A DNA stretch of 20,462 nt, from NCBI GenBank assembly GCA_000416085.1, contig KE356579.1, positions 2,510,322 through 2,530,783 on the forward strand. Direction: 5' to 3'. This document shows positions 8,878-15,687 of this stretch, one piece after another; position 1 is the first letter of the stretch, and each line of letters opens with the position of its first letter. This DNA comes from a halophilic archaeon J07HX64. GTDB taxonomy: Archaea; Halobacteriota; Halobacteria; Halobacteriales; Haloarculaceae. The notes under the pieces are model-generated. The model ran no database searches. It was given only the letters and a program-made list of their open reading frames with translations, and had not been told where the DNA came from. Position numbers and translations under genes: made by a program.

Positions 8878-9974
8878 GTGACGGGTCAGACACAGGCGGT
8901 GGGACAACCGGTGGACGAGGCCGGACCGAGCAGACAGTCGACAGGGTGGTACGGCGACGGGAGATGCTGGCGGGACTCGGCGGTGGAGCACTGGCAGCCA
9001 GAGCGAGTTCGAGGGGCAAAGCGGCGTCACAGTCGACAGGAATCGAGGGGTCGGAGGGTCCCATCTTCGAGTCGGAGTTCGACTCACACGCCCCCGGCGA
9101 GGTGCCGTCGGAGTTCGTTCTGGTCGGTAACACAGACCAGGCGGTGACCGACACCGCCTCACCCGAGACGGCACAGTCCTACCGGATTGGCGGGTCCCAC
9201 GGTGGGTGCTGGCGTGCTATCATGCGGCAGGAACTGTTCGACAGCGGCACACGACCGGACGCGATGCGGGTTCGCGGGCAGTTCCGACTCGACGACGGGG
9301 AGGTCGGATGTCACGAGAACAAGAGCGGGAGTATCGGGTGGCGAACGGTCGAGGGGTCACACTGGTCTGATGGCTCCGGTGCGCGACTCCTCCAGTTCAG
9401 ACCCGACGGAACAGTCACATCCGCGGGGGAGACAGTCGGCACCTACGAACAGTACGAGTGGACCGGGTTCGATGTGGAGTACCGGTGGGACCGCGACAGC
9501 AGTGAGGTCACCCACAGATGCACCGTCGGGGGTGGGACGGAGACGGTGACACGCGAGGCGAGAGATGACGAGACGGATCTGACCGCACTGGAACTGCGAA
9601 GTGACGATTTCACCGTCTTGTGGGGTGGGCTCTCGGTGGCAGAACCCGGGGGAGGGTCGGGTATCAACCCGACGCTGTTACTGCCGCTCGTGTTACTCGT
9701 CGCGGGTGGAGCCGGGTACTACTATCTCCGGCGGAGAGAGTCCCCCGCACCGCAACAGACGGGGCCGCGACAACACGCCCGGCAGTCGAACCGACAGACC
9801 GGGCAGCAGAACGACCCACAGCCCCGGGGTGAGGAATCCGACTGGCGGGGTAGCAGTGGCGGACAGGAGAGCCCGGACCACGGGCGACAACACACCCCTG
9901 ACGGACAGCGCCCCTCGGAATCAGAACGCCGCTCCGCCGACAGAGACAGACCGTCCGACGAGGAGAGCCGCTGA
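8874..9974 (+). CDS. Tat-exported, C-terminally anchored surface protein with jelly-roll-like domain
   Basis: The 366-residue protein starts with a Gly-rich n-region followed by a twin-arginine signal (VRRREMLAGLGGGALAA, residues 26-42), so it should be exported folded. Residues ~62-256 (FESEFDSHAPGEVPSEF to FTVLWGGLSV) resemble a LamG/concanavalin-type beta jelly roll, with Cys112, Cys146 and Cys216 and the RLLQFRPDGT strand; these domains often bind glycans. A membrane helix (PTLLLPLVLLVAGGAGYYYL, 266-285) with an RRR stop-transfer follows, leaving a ~78-residue disordered tail rich in Gln, Arg, Ser and Asp, presumably cytoplasmic. This type I topology with a long tail is inferred. The family is not recognised precisely. 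The start is chosen at 8874, in ATGA overlap with the short leader ORF. It is convergent with ipk. Confidence 0.8.
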   Translation: MSDGSDTGGGTTGGRGRTEQTVDRVVRRREMLAGLGGGALAARASSRGKAASQSTGIEGSEGPIFESEFDSHAPGEVPSEFVLVGNTDQAVTDTASPETAQSYRIGGSHGGCWRAIMRQELFDSGTRPDAMRVRGQFRLDDGEVGCHENKSGSIGWRTVEGSHWSDGSGARLLQFRPDGTVTSAGETVGTYEQYEWTGFDVEYRWDRDSSEVTHRCTVGGGTETVTREARDDETDLTALELRSDDFTVLWGGLSVAEPGGGSGINPTLLLPLVLLVAGGAGYYYLRRRESPAPQQTGPRQHARQSNRQTGQQNDPQPRGEESDWRGSSGGQESPDHGRQHTPDGQRPSESERRSADRDRPSDEESR

Positions 9975-10016
9975 GACGCCCGGGTCCGCTGTGTTCCCGG
10001 CACGTGGGCCGACCAG

Positions 10017-10781
10017 TCACCGGATGATTGTGCCTGCCTGTCCCGTCTCGAGGAAGGTTCCGAGTTCGTCGAGTCCGAAGACGGCAGCCGGGCCGTCGAC
10101 GGTGAGCAGTGACTGCACCTTGCCGGCCATCCCGCCGGTGACGTCGGTTGCCTCGCTGTCACCCAGCACGTCCGCGACCGACTCGTAGGAGCGGATCTCG
10201 GGGACGACCTCACCATCGTCGAGCACACCGGGGACAGTCGAGCAGACACCGACACGCCCGGCACCGAGCGCCGCCGCGAGCGCGACCACCAGGTCGTCAC
10301 CGCTCGCAACCGTCCCGCCGGCTCCCTCGTGGACGACCACATCCCCGTGCAGGACCGGGACGAACCCCTCCGCGAGCATCGCCTCGACAGACCGTGTCGG
10401 GCAGGCGAGACCGGTCTCGGTCCGCCGGACGAACGAGAGCGGACGCACCGGTAGCGCCGGCACACCCGCCCTGTGCAGCGCGGTGACGACCCTGTCGAGG
10501 AGCCGTCCCATCGCACGGTGGATATCGACCAGCGCCGCGCTGTCACGTGTGCCCTCGCTCGCGGAGACCCCGTGTTCGGCGGCCGCGGGGTGGCCGAAAC
10601 TCCCGCCGCCGTGGATCACGACCGGGGGGTGTTCGTCCACCGTCGCTCGCGGGTCGTCCGGCGAGGCGTCGAGGGACTTGCCGATGACCTCCGCGGCGGT
10701 GGCGAGCGCCTCCTCGTCGACGGTTTCAGGACTGTGTTTGTCCGTGAGAACACTCCCACCGAGTTTGAGGACAGTCGTCAT
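10017..10781 (-). CDS. ipk: Isopentenyl phosphate kinase
   Basis: IPK phosphorylates isopentenyl phosphate to isopentenyl diphosphate with ATP, the last step of the archaeal modified mevalonate route to C5 units for ether lipids. The 254-residue amino-acid-kinase fold shows VLKLGGSVLTDK (4-15), HGGGSFGHP (57-65, with the conserved active-site His64), a central GFVPVLHGDVV stretch, SGDDLVVALAAAL, and DVTGGMAGKVQSLL near the end. The ATG at 10781 is preferred over a GTG-like start 19 codons upstream because the kinase fold begins right after it and it overlaps the mvk stop as ATGA, implying coupled translation after mvk. It ends convergently with the surface-protein gene, 42 nt away. Confidence 0.95.
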   Translation of the reverse strand: MTTVLKLGGSVLTDKHSPETVDEEALATAAEVIGKSLDASPDDPRATVDEHPPVVIHGGGSFGHPAAAEHGVSASEGTRDSAALVDIHRAMGRLLDRVVTALHRAGVPALPVRPLSFVRRTETGLACPTRSVEAMLAEGFVPVLHGDVVVHEGAGGTVASGDDLVVALAAALGAGRVGVCSTVPGVLDDGEVVPEIRSYESVADVLGDSEATDVTGGMAGKVQSLLTVDGPAAVFGLDELGTFLETGQAGTIIR

Positions 10782-11776
10782 TCGTCCTCCCGACGGAGAC
10801 CGTCGGTGTCGAGTTGTGCGTGGAAGGCGTCGTCGCAAGCAGGGGCATACGAGAGTGCGCGCTCGAGTTCGGCCGGGTCGCCGAGCGCGACGATACAGCC
10901 GCCACCGCCGGCACCGGTGAGTTTCGCTCCGTGGGCGCCGCCATCGCGGGCCGCCCAGACCATCGCGTCGAGCGACCGCGCAGAGACGCCGAGCGACGAG
11001 AGCAGACCGTGATTGATATCCATCAACTCGCCGAGTGTCTCGCGGTCGTCGGCCGCGAGTGCCCGCTCCCCGCGGCGGACCAGGTCGCCGACAGCCGAGA
11101 CTGTGTCCGCCACGAACGGGTGTGTCTCGCGCAGCCCCCGGACCTGTGCGACGAGTTCACCCGTGTCACCGGCCCCGCCGTCGTAGCCGACCACCAGCGG
11201 GAGGTCCGGTGTCGCGAGCGTCTCGCAGTCGTCACCCTCGATGCGGACGGCACCACCCATCGTCGCACAGAACGTGTCGGCCCGCGAGGCACCCCCGTCC
11301 TGGACGGTGTGTTCGACCCGGTAGGCGCGGTCGGCAAGTTCCTCGCGGGGCAACTGCACCCCGAGTTCACGCGCCGCCGCGTCGATTGTCGCCACGACGA
11401 CCGCGGCCGAGGAGCCCAGCCCCGCACCGAGGGGGATGTTACTGTCGACTGTTACCTCGAAGCTCCTCTCCTCGGCCGCGACACCGCGGGTACGGGCCGC
11501 CTCGCGGGCCTGATCGATCGCACCGTTCACGTAGCCCATCGCGGCATCCAGGAGATTCTCCGGGACGTCGACCTCCGGTGTGCTCGTACCGCCGTTGTAC
11601 TCGACGGCGAACCCGTCCAGTGAGAGGTCCCCCGCACGGACGCGGAGTCCCCCCGTCCGGCGCTCGACTGCTGCTTGTGCGCGCAACCCGATCGCACACG
11701 GGACCGCGGGCTCACCGTAGACGACCGCGTGTTCCCCGAACAGGTACACCTTTCCCGGGGCACTCGATGTAACCAT
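10778..11776 (-). CDS. mvk: Mevalonate kinase
   Basis: This is a GHMP-family kinase (332 aa) that converts mevalonate to 5-phosphomevalonate in isoprenoid lipid synthesis. The three family motifs are present: APGKVYLFGEHAVVYG at 6-21, the phosphate loop PLGAGLGSSAA at 115-125, and GAKLTGAGGGGC near residues 280-295. The catalytic-Asp region reads DGGASRADTFCATMGG, and the length is normal. ATG 11776 is chosen because it gives MVTSSAPGKVYLFGEH, the standard start. It is the first gene of an mvk-ipk operon with ATGA overlap. No strong TATA box is seen; GAAATC at about -27 to -34 is the best candidate. The inverted-repeat element 11822-11935 lies just upstream. Confidence 0.97.
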   Translation of the reverse strand: MVTSSAPGKVYLFGEHAVVYGEPAVPCAIGLRAQAAVERRTGGLRVRAGDLSLDGFAVEYNGGTSTPEVDVPENLLDAAMGYVNGAIDQAREAARTRGVAAEERSFEVTVDSNIPLGAGLGSSAAVVVATIDAAARELGVQLPREELADRAYRVEHTVQDGGASRADTFCATMGGAVRIEGDDCETLATPDLPLVVGYDGGAGDTGELVAQVRGLRETHPFVADTVSAVGDLVRRGERALAADDRETLGELMDINHGLLSSLGVSARSLDAMVWAARDGGAHGAKLTGAGGGGCIVALGDPAELERALSYAPACDDAFHAQLDTDGLRREDE

Positions 11777-11821
11777 ACATCCGGTCTATCGGCGAGCCTC
11801 TTCGAGATTTCGGACTGTCTG

Positions 11822-11935
11822 CTCGTACTGTCGGACAGAGACCCGTTACGATCTACAGCGAGTCGGGCGGGACAGTCTGTGACAGATGGCCGCTCCGGAG
11901 CTATCGGTCGTCAGATACGCTGTCCGGCAGTATCA
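11822..11935. repeat. MITE-like inverted-repeat element, copy 1
   Basis: This 114-bp element has terminal inverted repeats TACTGTCGGACAG (11826-11838) and CTGTCCGGCAGTA (11920-11932), matching at 12 of 13 positions when reverse-complemented. Its core contains GGGACAGTCTGTGACAGA. The same core (23 identical bases) and the same ends recur at 14727-14837. The last three bases, TCA, form the TGA stop of the minus-strand histidine kinase gene. On the other side, 45 nt separate it from the mvk start. No target-site duplication and no transposase are visible. A non-autonomous mobile element is the simplest reading; a bidirectional terminator or shared operator is the alternative. Confidence 0.75.
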
Positions 11936-13632
11936 GTCCGAACAGAGGGCGGGCATGGCAGTTTCGACACCGGTGAACTCGAACCGCGCACCGCCGCCGA
12001 TGCTGTCTGTCACGGAGACCGTCCAGCCGTGAGCCTCGGCGACTGTCGCAACGATGGCGAGCCCGAGTCCCGTTCCGTCTGCCGTCGTCGAGTACCCCCG
12101 GTCAAGCACACGGTCCCGGTCTTCCTCCGGGATACCGGGGCCGTCGTCGGCAAGGTAGAACCCGTCCGTCATCGGACCGACGGTGACGGTCACGTCTGTC
12201 GGGCCGTGGTCGAGCGCGTTCCTGAGCAGGTTCTCGAGCAGTTGCTGGAGCCGGGAGGGGTCTGCACGGATCTCGAACTCACACTCGACCTGAGCGTCGC
12301 GTCGGCTGTCTCGACGGTCTGCCAGCAGTCGTCGGCAACCGTCGCGAGCGACAGCCGTGTCTGCTCGTCGACACCGGTGCCGCTGCGCGCGAGCAACAGG
12401 AGGTCCTCGACCAGTGACTCTATCCGGTCGTGTGCACGGTCGACTGTGTCCAGGTGGTCGCTGTCGACCTCCCGCTGGGCCATGTCCAGCCGGAGTGACG
12501 CCACGTTCAGCGGGTTGCGCAGGTCGTGGCTGACGACGCTCGCGAACTCCTCGAGACGCTCGTTGGACCGCTCCAGCTCCTGTCTGGCCGCCTCGAGCTC
12601 CCGCTCGCGGATCGTCTGCTCGGTGATATCCCGCAGCAGAATCAGATACCCCCGTGGAGAGGGACGGGCAGTAACCTCGGAGACCTGCACCGAGTAGTGA
12701 CGAGATTCCCCGTCGACTGTGAGACTCACCATCTCGGGCCCCTCCTCGCCGGGGTCGAACTCGCTCAACCCGTCGACGAGTGCCGAGACCGGTGTGCCGA
12801 TGCTATGGGAGTCGAGTCCCCGCACCGCCCTCCCGGCGGCGTCGTTGTAGTCGACGAGATGGGTGTCACTGTCGATAATAAAGAGTGGGTCCTCTATCTC
12901 CGCAACAACAATATCCCGTGCGATGGGGGCGAAATCGGCAAACGAGTGTCTGAACACGGCGTACGTGACCACCAGGACGAACGTTGCGATACCGAAGACG
13001 GTGTGATTGTACGTCGGCACCGGGGTGACACCGACCAGTGATGCCGTGAACGGGAGGATACCGAGGACTATCCCGGCCACGAGCACGAGTGCCTGCGTCC
13101 GGGAACGGTACCGTGTGCTGACGAACAACTCAAGCAGGTAGTACGTCCCCAGTCCGACACCGCTGAACGTGTATCCGAGCGCCGCGACCCGGCCAGGACC
13201 GACTGTCGTCTCCACGTGTGCAAACGGCTCCGTGCGGAACAGTACCGAGGAGTAGTACAGGTCGTGGAACGGGAGTGTCACGGCGACGGCAACCAGCCCG
13301 AGACACGCGAGCGCGAACACCCGGACGAGCCTGCTCTCCAACGGGTCCCCGTCGGTATAATCGACGACGAACGCCAGCCAGGCGAACACCGTCGACAGCC
13401 CCACCACGGTCCACACGGTGAGAAGCAGTTCCTGCAACTGGCGGTCGGGAACGAACACGCCGACAAAGGAGACGAGTGCCCAGAACGAGAGGAGCCCCAT
13501 CAACAGCCCGAACCAGCGCCGCGACCCCATCTCGGTCCGACTCAGCACCCAGTAGCCCAGCCCCACTGTGAGCACTGCCGTCCCGGCGTAGAAAACAGCG
13601 TACAGTGTCGCCAGTGAGTTCCCGAGAATCAT
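11933..13632 (-). CDS. 7TM-PAS sensor histidine kinase (one-base deletion near 12290)
   Basis: A membrane sensor kinase of about 566 residues. Seven hydrophobic helices (from [19 protein letters not shown] to [18 protein letters not shown]) form the N-terminal HisKA_7TM-type sensor. They are followed by a PAS domain (~240-340, [18 protein letters not shown] to [12 protein letters not shown]), a coiled coil, and the DHp domain with phospho-accepting His369 ([13 protein letters not shown]). The ATPase domain (N box [11 protein letters not shown]1 DDGPGIP, G2 GTGLGLAI) lies in another frame. One base, probably a C in a CC run, is missing near 12290, so a literal translation ends in nonsense. The ATG at 13632 is preferred over a TTG ten codons earlier because a TATA-like TTAATTT lies 29-35 nt upstream. 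No response regulator adjoins, as for many orphan haloarchaeal kinases. The stop lies in the inverted-repeat element. Confidence 0.9.
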
Positions 13633-13660
13633 CTGATACGTTATCCTACCTGCGGTACAC

Positions 13661-13667
13661 AAATTAA
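13661..13667 (-). promoter_or_regulatory. TATA-like box of the histidine kinase gene
   Basis: On the minus strand TTAATTT lies 29-35 nt upstream of the ATG at 13632, in the AT-richest patch of the window (about 13660-13697). The spacing supports a leaderless transcript and decides the start codon. Confidence 0.5.
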
Positions 13668-13917
13668 CCTTTCCAGGCTATTTTTATTTTTGATATCCAG
13701 CATCGGGGCAGTCTGCCGCCCACTCACGCGTGGCGACGAGCAACCGCCGGGTCATCGCCGTGTGCCGGAGCGGCCGACCAGAGCCGTCAGGGCGGGGGAA
13801 CAGTGACACGGTGAGAGCAGCCGAAGACCACCCGAGAGAGGTCGGTATCGGACGGGAGGTCGTCCATCACACACAGTTCCGGCGTGTCGAGTCCGCACAC
13901 ACCGTCGTCGCGCCGTG

Positions 13918-14662
13918 TCAGTCGCCGAGTCGGCCCTGTCGGAGCCGGTTTTCCGCGGCCTCGCGGGCCCGGTCAGGGTCGAACCCGTCGACGATACGCC
14001 CCAGGTCGGCGTTCTCGGTCCGGAGGGTGCGCGCGTGGTCGGCGATGTTCGGGAGCGCACGGACCACGTTGTCGATAACAGGGACAGTTGCGACAGTCGC
14101 GGAGCGGGACATCGGGTTCAGGTCGATGACGAGTTCGGTCTTTCCCATCTCGCCGAGCGCCTCCGCGCGGTCACCGTCCTCCAGCGGGACGAGCACCACG
14201 TCGGCGGCGTAGATGCCGTCGGCGTCGACCTTCGCGCGCTGGTGGTCCAGACCGGGGATACGCGCGTCGGCGGTCAGCCCTTTTACCTCGTCAGCCCCGT
14301 GCTCCGCGGAGGTGGTCGGCGATCGCCTCGATGCGCTGTTCGGTCCGGTTGAACAGGTTGACCTCTATCTCGGCACCCGTCGCGTCGGCGAGGTCGACGA
14401 CCTCTCCGGGGGCGAGCGCGGCGACGTTACCGTTCACCGAGAGCACGGCGTGGTCTGCCCGAAGCAGGTGTGCGGCGGCGACACGCTCCGCCGTGTCGGC
14501 GCTCGGGGTTGTCCGCTCGCCGAGCAGATAGTCGAACGCCTCGCCACGGCCCTGTGCGATCAACCCCTGTCGGCTGGTGATGCCGGCCTCGACACCGGCC
14601 TCGATGCGGTGGCGCTGCAGCAGTGACTCGTACCGGGGGTGGCTCTCCGGTATCTCCTCCAT
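13918..14662 (-). CDS. 4-phosphopantoate--beta-alanine ligase (archaeal phosphopantothenate synthetase), frame broken near 14305
   Basis: The archaeal phosphopantothenate synthetase family (DUF137) joins 4-phosphopantoate and beta-alanine with ATP on the route to coenzyme A. Recognisable stretches are MEEIPESHPRYESLLQRH at the start, EAGITSRQGLIAQGRGEAFDYLLGE, ADHAVLSVNGNVAALAPGE, and EIEVNLFNRTEQRIEAIADHL. In a second frame come HGADEVKGLTADARIPGLDHQR, VVLVPLEDGDR, GKTELVIDLNPMSRSA and the C-terminal NVVRALPNI. One extra G near 14305 (CGCGGAGCAC where CGCGAGCAC restores LREHGAD) shifts the frame and causes an early stop. About 248 residues would be normal length. A TATA-like ATATAG at 14685-14690 lies 23-28 nt upstream of the ATG at 14662. 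As CoA synthesis is essential, a sequence error is likely. Confidence 0.9.
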
Positions 14663-14684
14663 ACACGAAGTAGGGGTCCGACGC

Positions 14685-14690
14685 CTATAT
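14685..14690 (-). promoter_or_regulatory. TATA-like box of phosphopantothenate synthetase gene
   Basis: Reading the minus strand, ATATAG (in AGATATAGGCG) lies 23-28 nt before the ATG at 14662. It sits between the gene and the inverted-repeat element copy 2, so that element is upstream of the inferred promoter. Confidence 0.5.
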
Positions 14691-14726
14691 CTGGCGGTGT
14701 CTCGACCGGACCGGGTCGGTGGTCGA

Positions 14727-14837
14727 CTCGTACTGTCGGACGGACACGTGAGCATCGACGGGACCCGGGCGGGACAGTCTGTGACAGACGGCGGCTCTGT
14801 GAATAGCGGTCGGAGAATACTCTGTCCGACAGTATCA
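14727..14837. repeat. MITE-like inverted-repeat element, copy 2
   Basis: This 111-bp relative of the element at 11822-11935 lies in the same orientation. Its ends are TACTGTCGGACGG (14731-14743) and CTGTCCGACAGTA (14822-14834), 12 of 13 matching as inverted repeats. The core with GGGACAGTCTGTGACAGA and the outer CTCG / TCA bases are shared, while the segments between are only moderately similar. As in copy 1, the terminal TCA is the TGA stop of a minus-strand gene (the Cys-rich small protein), and the next gene (phosphopantothenate synthetase) starts 64 nt beyond the other end. No target duplication is seen. Confidence 0.75.
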
Positions 14838-15026
14838 ACAACAGTCCCCGCCGGGTGTCCACTCGCACGTATCACCCGTTGTGAGATTGTTTTCGTCGAT
14901 GTATACGGCGAGACGGGCGAAGTTGCAGAGGTATGTGGGTGACCCACAGTCGTCGTCGCAGTCACGGACACAGACCGGGTCGTGGTCGAAGATCCGTGAC
15001 CCACGGTACGCACAGGTTTCATCCAC
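14835..15026 (-). CDS. Small cysteine-rich, probably metal-binding protein (63 aa)
   Basis: This 63-residue ORF has eight cysteines (DETCAYRG, DPVCVRDCDDDCG, YLCNFARLAVYIDE, GDTCEW, GDCC) and typical GC-rich haloarchaeal codons. The pattern of a CxxxCxxxC-like cluster followed by YLCN and a short helix suggests a zinc-binding fold, though I cannot name a family with certainty. No ATG is available. GTG at 15026 is the only reasonable start before an in-frame TAG at 15075-15077, and the codons between read as a Thr/Pro-rich stretch (TSPVSTPTTITTPD). So it could instead be a fragment of a longer protein with a linker. Its TGA stop coincides with the boundary of the inverted-repeat element, which may have trimmed its natural C-terminus. 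Confidence 0.55.
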   Translation of the reverse strand: MDETCAYRGSRIFDHDPVCVRDCDDDCGSPTYLCNFARLAVYIDENNLTTGDTCEWTPGGDCC

Positions 15027-15198
15027 ATCGGGTGTCGTGATTGTCGTCGGCGTACTGACTGGGGAAGTTCCGTGCTAAAGACGTTTGTCCGGGGACCAAC
15101 GGGGTCATCGGCCGGGGCGGGGGTAGCGTGGGTGCGAGACGGCGCCGAACAGCGGCGGTGAACGCCAGCGATATGACCCTGCCTGCAGTACATCACCT

Positions 15199-15555
15199 AT
15201 GCCCGGACTCGTCTTCTTCCGGACGACAGACCGCGAGCGCACCGTGGCGTTCTACACGGAGCGTCTCGGCTTCGAGGAGTGGCTCGAACAGGACGGCGGC
15301 TGTACCATCCTCCGGCGTGCGAACCTGCTCGTTGGGTTCTGCGGTGCCGAGACCACCGAGACAGAGGGTATCGTCACCGTCGCCGTCGAGGACGAGGCGG
15401 CTGTCGACGAACTGTACGGGGAGCTGTCGGATATCGCGGACGGTCCGCCGACCCGCAACGAGGCGTTCGACATCTACCAGTTCTTCGCGACGGACCCCGA
15501 CGGCCGGACCGTCGAGATACAGACGTTCCTGCACCCGACACCACCGGTCGGCTGA
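15199..15555 (+). CDS. VOC-family (glyoxalase-like) protein
   Basis: This 118-residue protein has the vicinal-oxygen-chelate paired beta-alpha-beta-beta-beta fold. It starts LVFFRTTDRERTVAFYTERLGFEEWLEQDGGCTIL and contains a second module DEAAVDELYGELSDIADGPP, closing with IYQFFATDPDGRTVEIQTFL, where the penultimate-strand Glu is the typical metal ligand. These proteins include glyoxalases, dioxygenases and antibiotic-binding proteins, so the substrate is undefined. The ATG at 15199 has a weak TATA-like GATATGA at 15170-15176. proS begins 132 nt downstream with its own promoter, so the gene is probably transcribed alone. The intergenic region after it shows nothing further. Confidence 0.85.
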   Translation: MPGLVFFRTTDRERTVAFYTERLGFEEWLEQDGGCTILRRANLLVGFCGAETTETEGIVTVAVEDEAAVDELYGELSDIADGPPTRNEAFDIYQFFATDPDGRTVEIQTFLHPTPPVG

Positions 15556-15658
15556 GTATCTGTCCGGTGTGAGCGGAGGCGCGTGAGCGCCGTCGCGGCG
15601 GAGCGGTCGACCGGCCCGGGCGACGGTGTGCCGGTTGCCGGCCGGGAACGCACAAACA

Positions 15659-15665
15659 GTTTATA
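15659..15665 (+). promoter_or_regulatory. TATA box of proS
   Basis: GTTTATA lies 23-29 nt before the ATG at 15688. It supports a leaderless transcript and this ATG rather than the upstream GTG at 15583 in the same frame. Confidence 0.6.
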
Positions 15666-15687
15666 CGTGCAACGTGGAAAACGCACA

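Noticed and set aside
10782..10838. Longer IPK start 19 codons upstream
   Set aside because: The extra Arg-rich residues overlap mvk and precede the universally conserved kinase start; the ATG in ATGA overlap is better.
11822..11935. Riboswitch or leader RNA of mvk
   Set aside because: The homologous copy 2 lies upstream of the inferred promoter of its gene, so the element is probably not part of either mRNA leader; symmetrical ends fit a DNA element better.
13787..13900. Short minus-strand ORF (GTG start, 37 aa) just after the phosphopantothenate synthetase stop
   Set aside because: Codons are plausible and it contains acidic residues, but there is no ATG-based start of useful length, no motif and no promoter; too weak to list as a gene. 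The rest of 13668-13917 shows only an AT-rich patch.
14663..15196. N-terminal extension of the phosphopantothenate synthetase frame up to 15196
   Set aside because: The extra residues are low-complexity shadow sequence crossing the inverted-repeat element; the family start MEEIPESHPRY lies at 14662 with its own TATA-like box.
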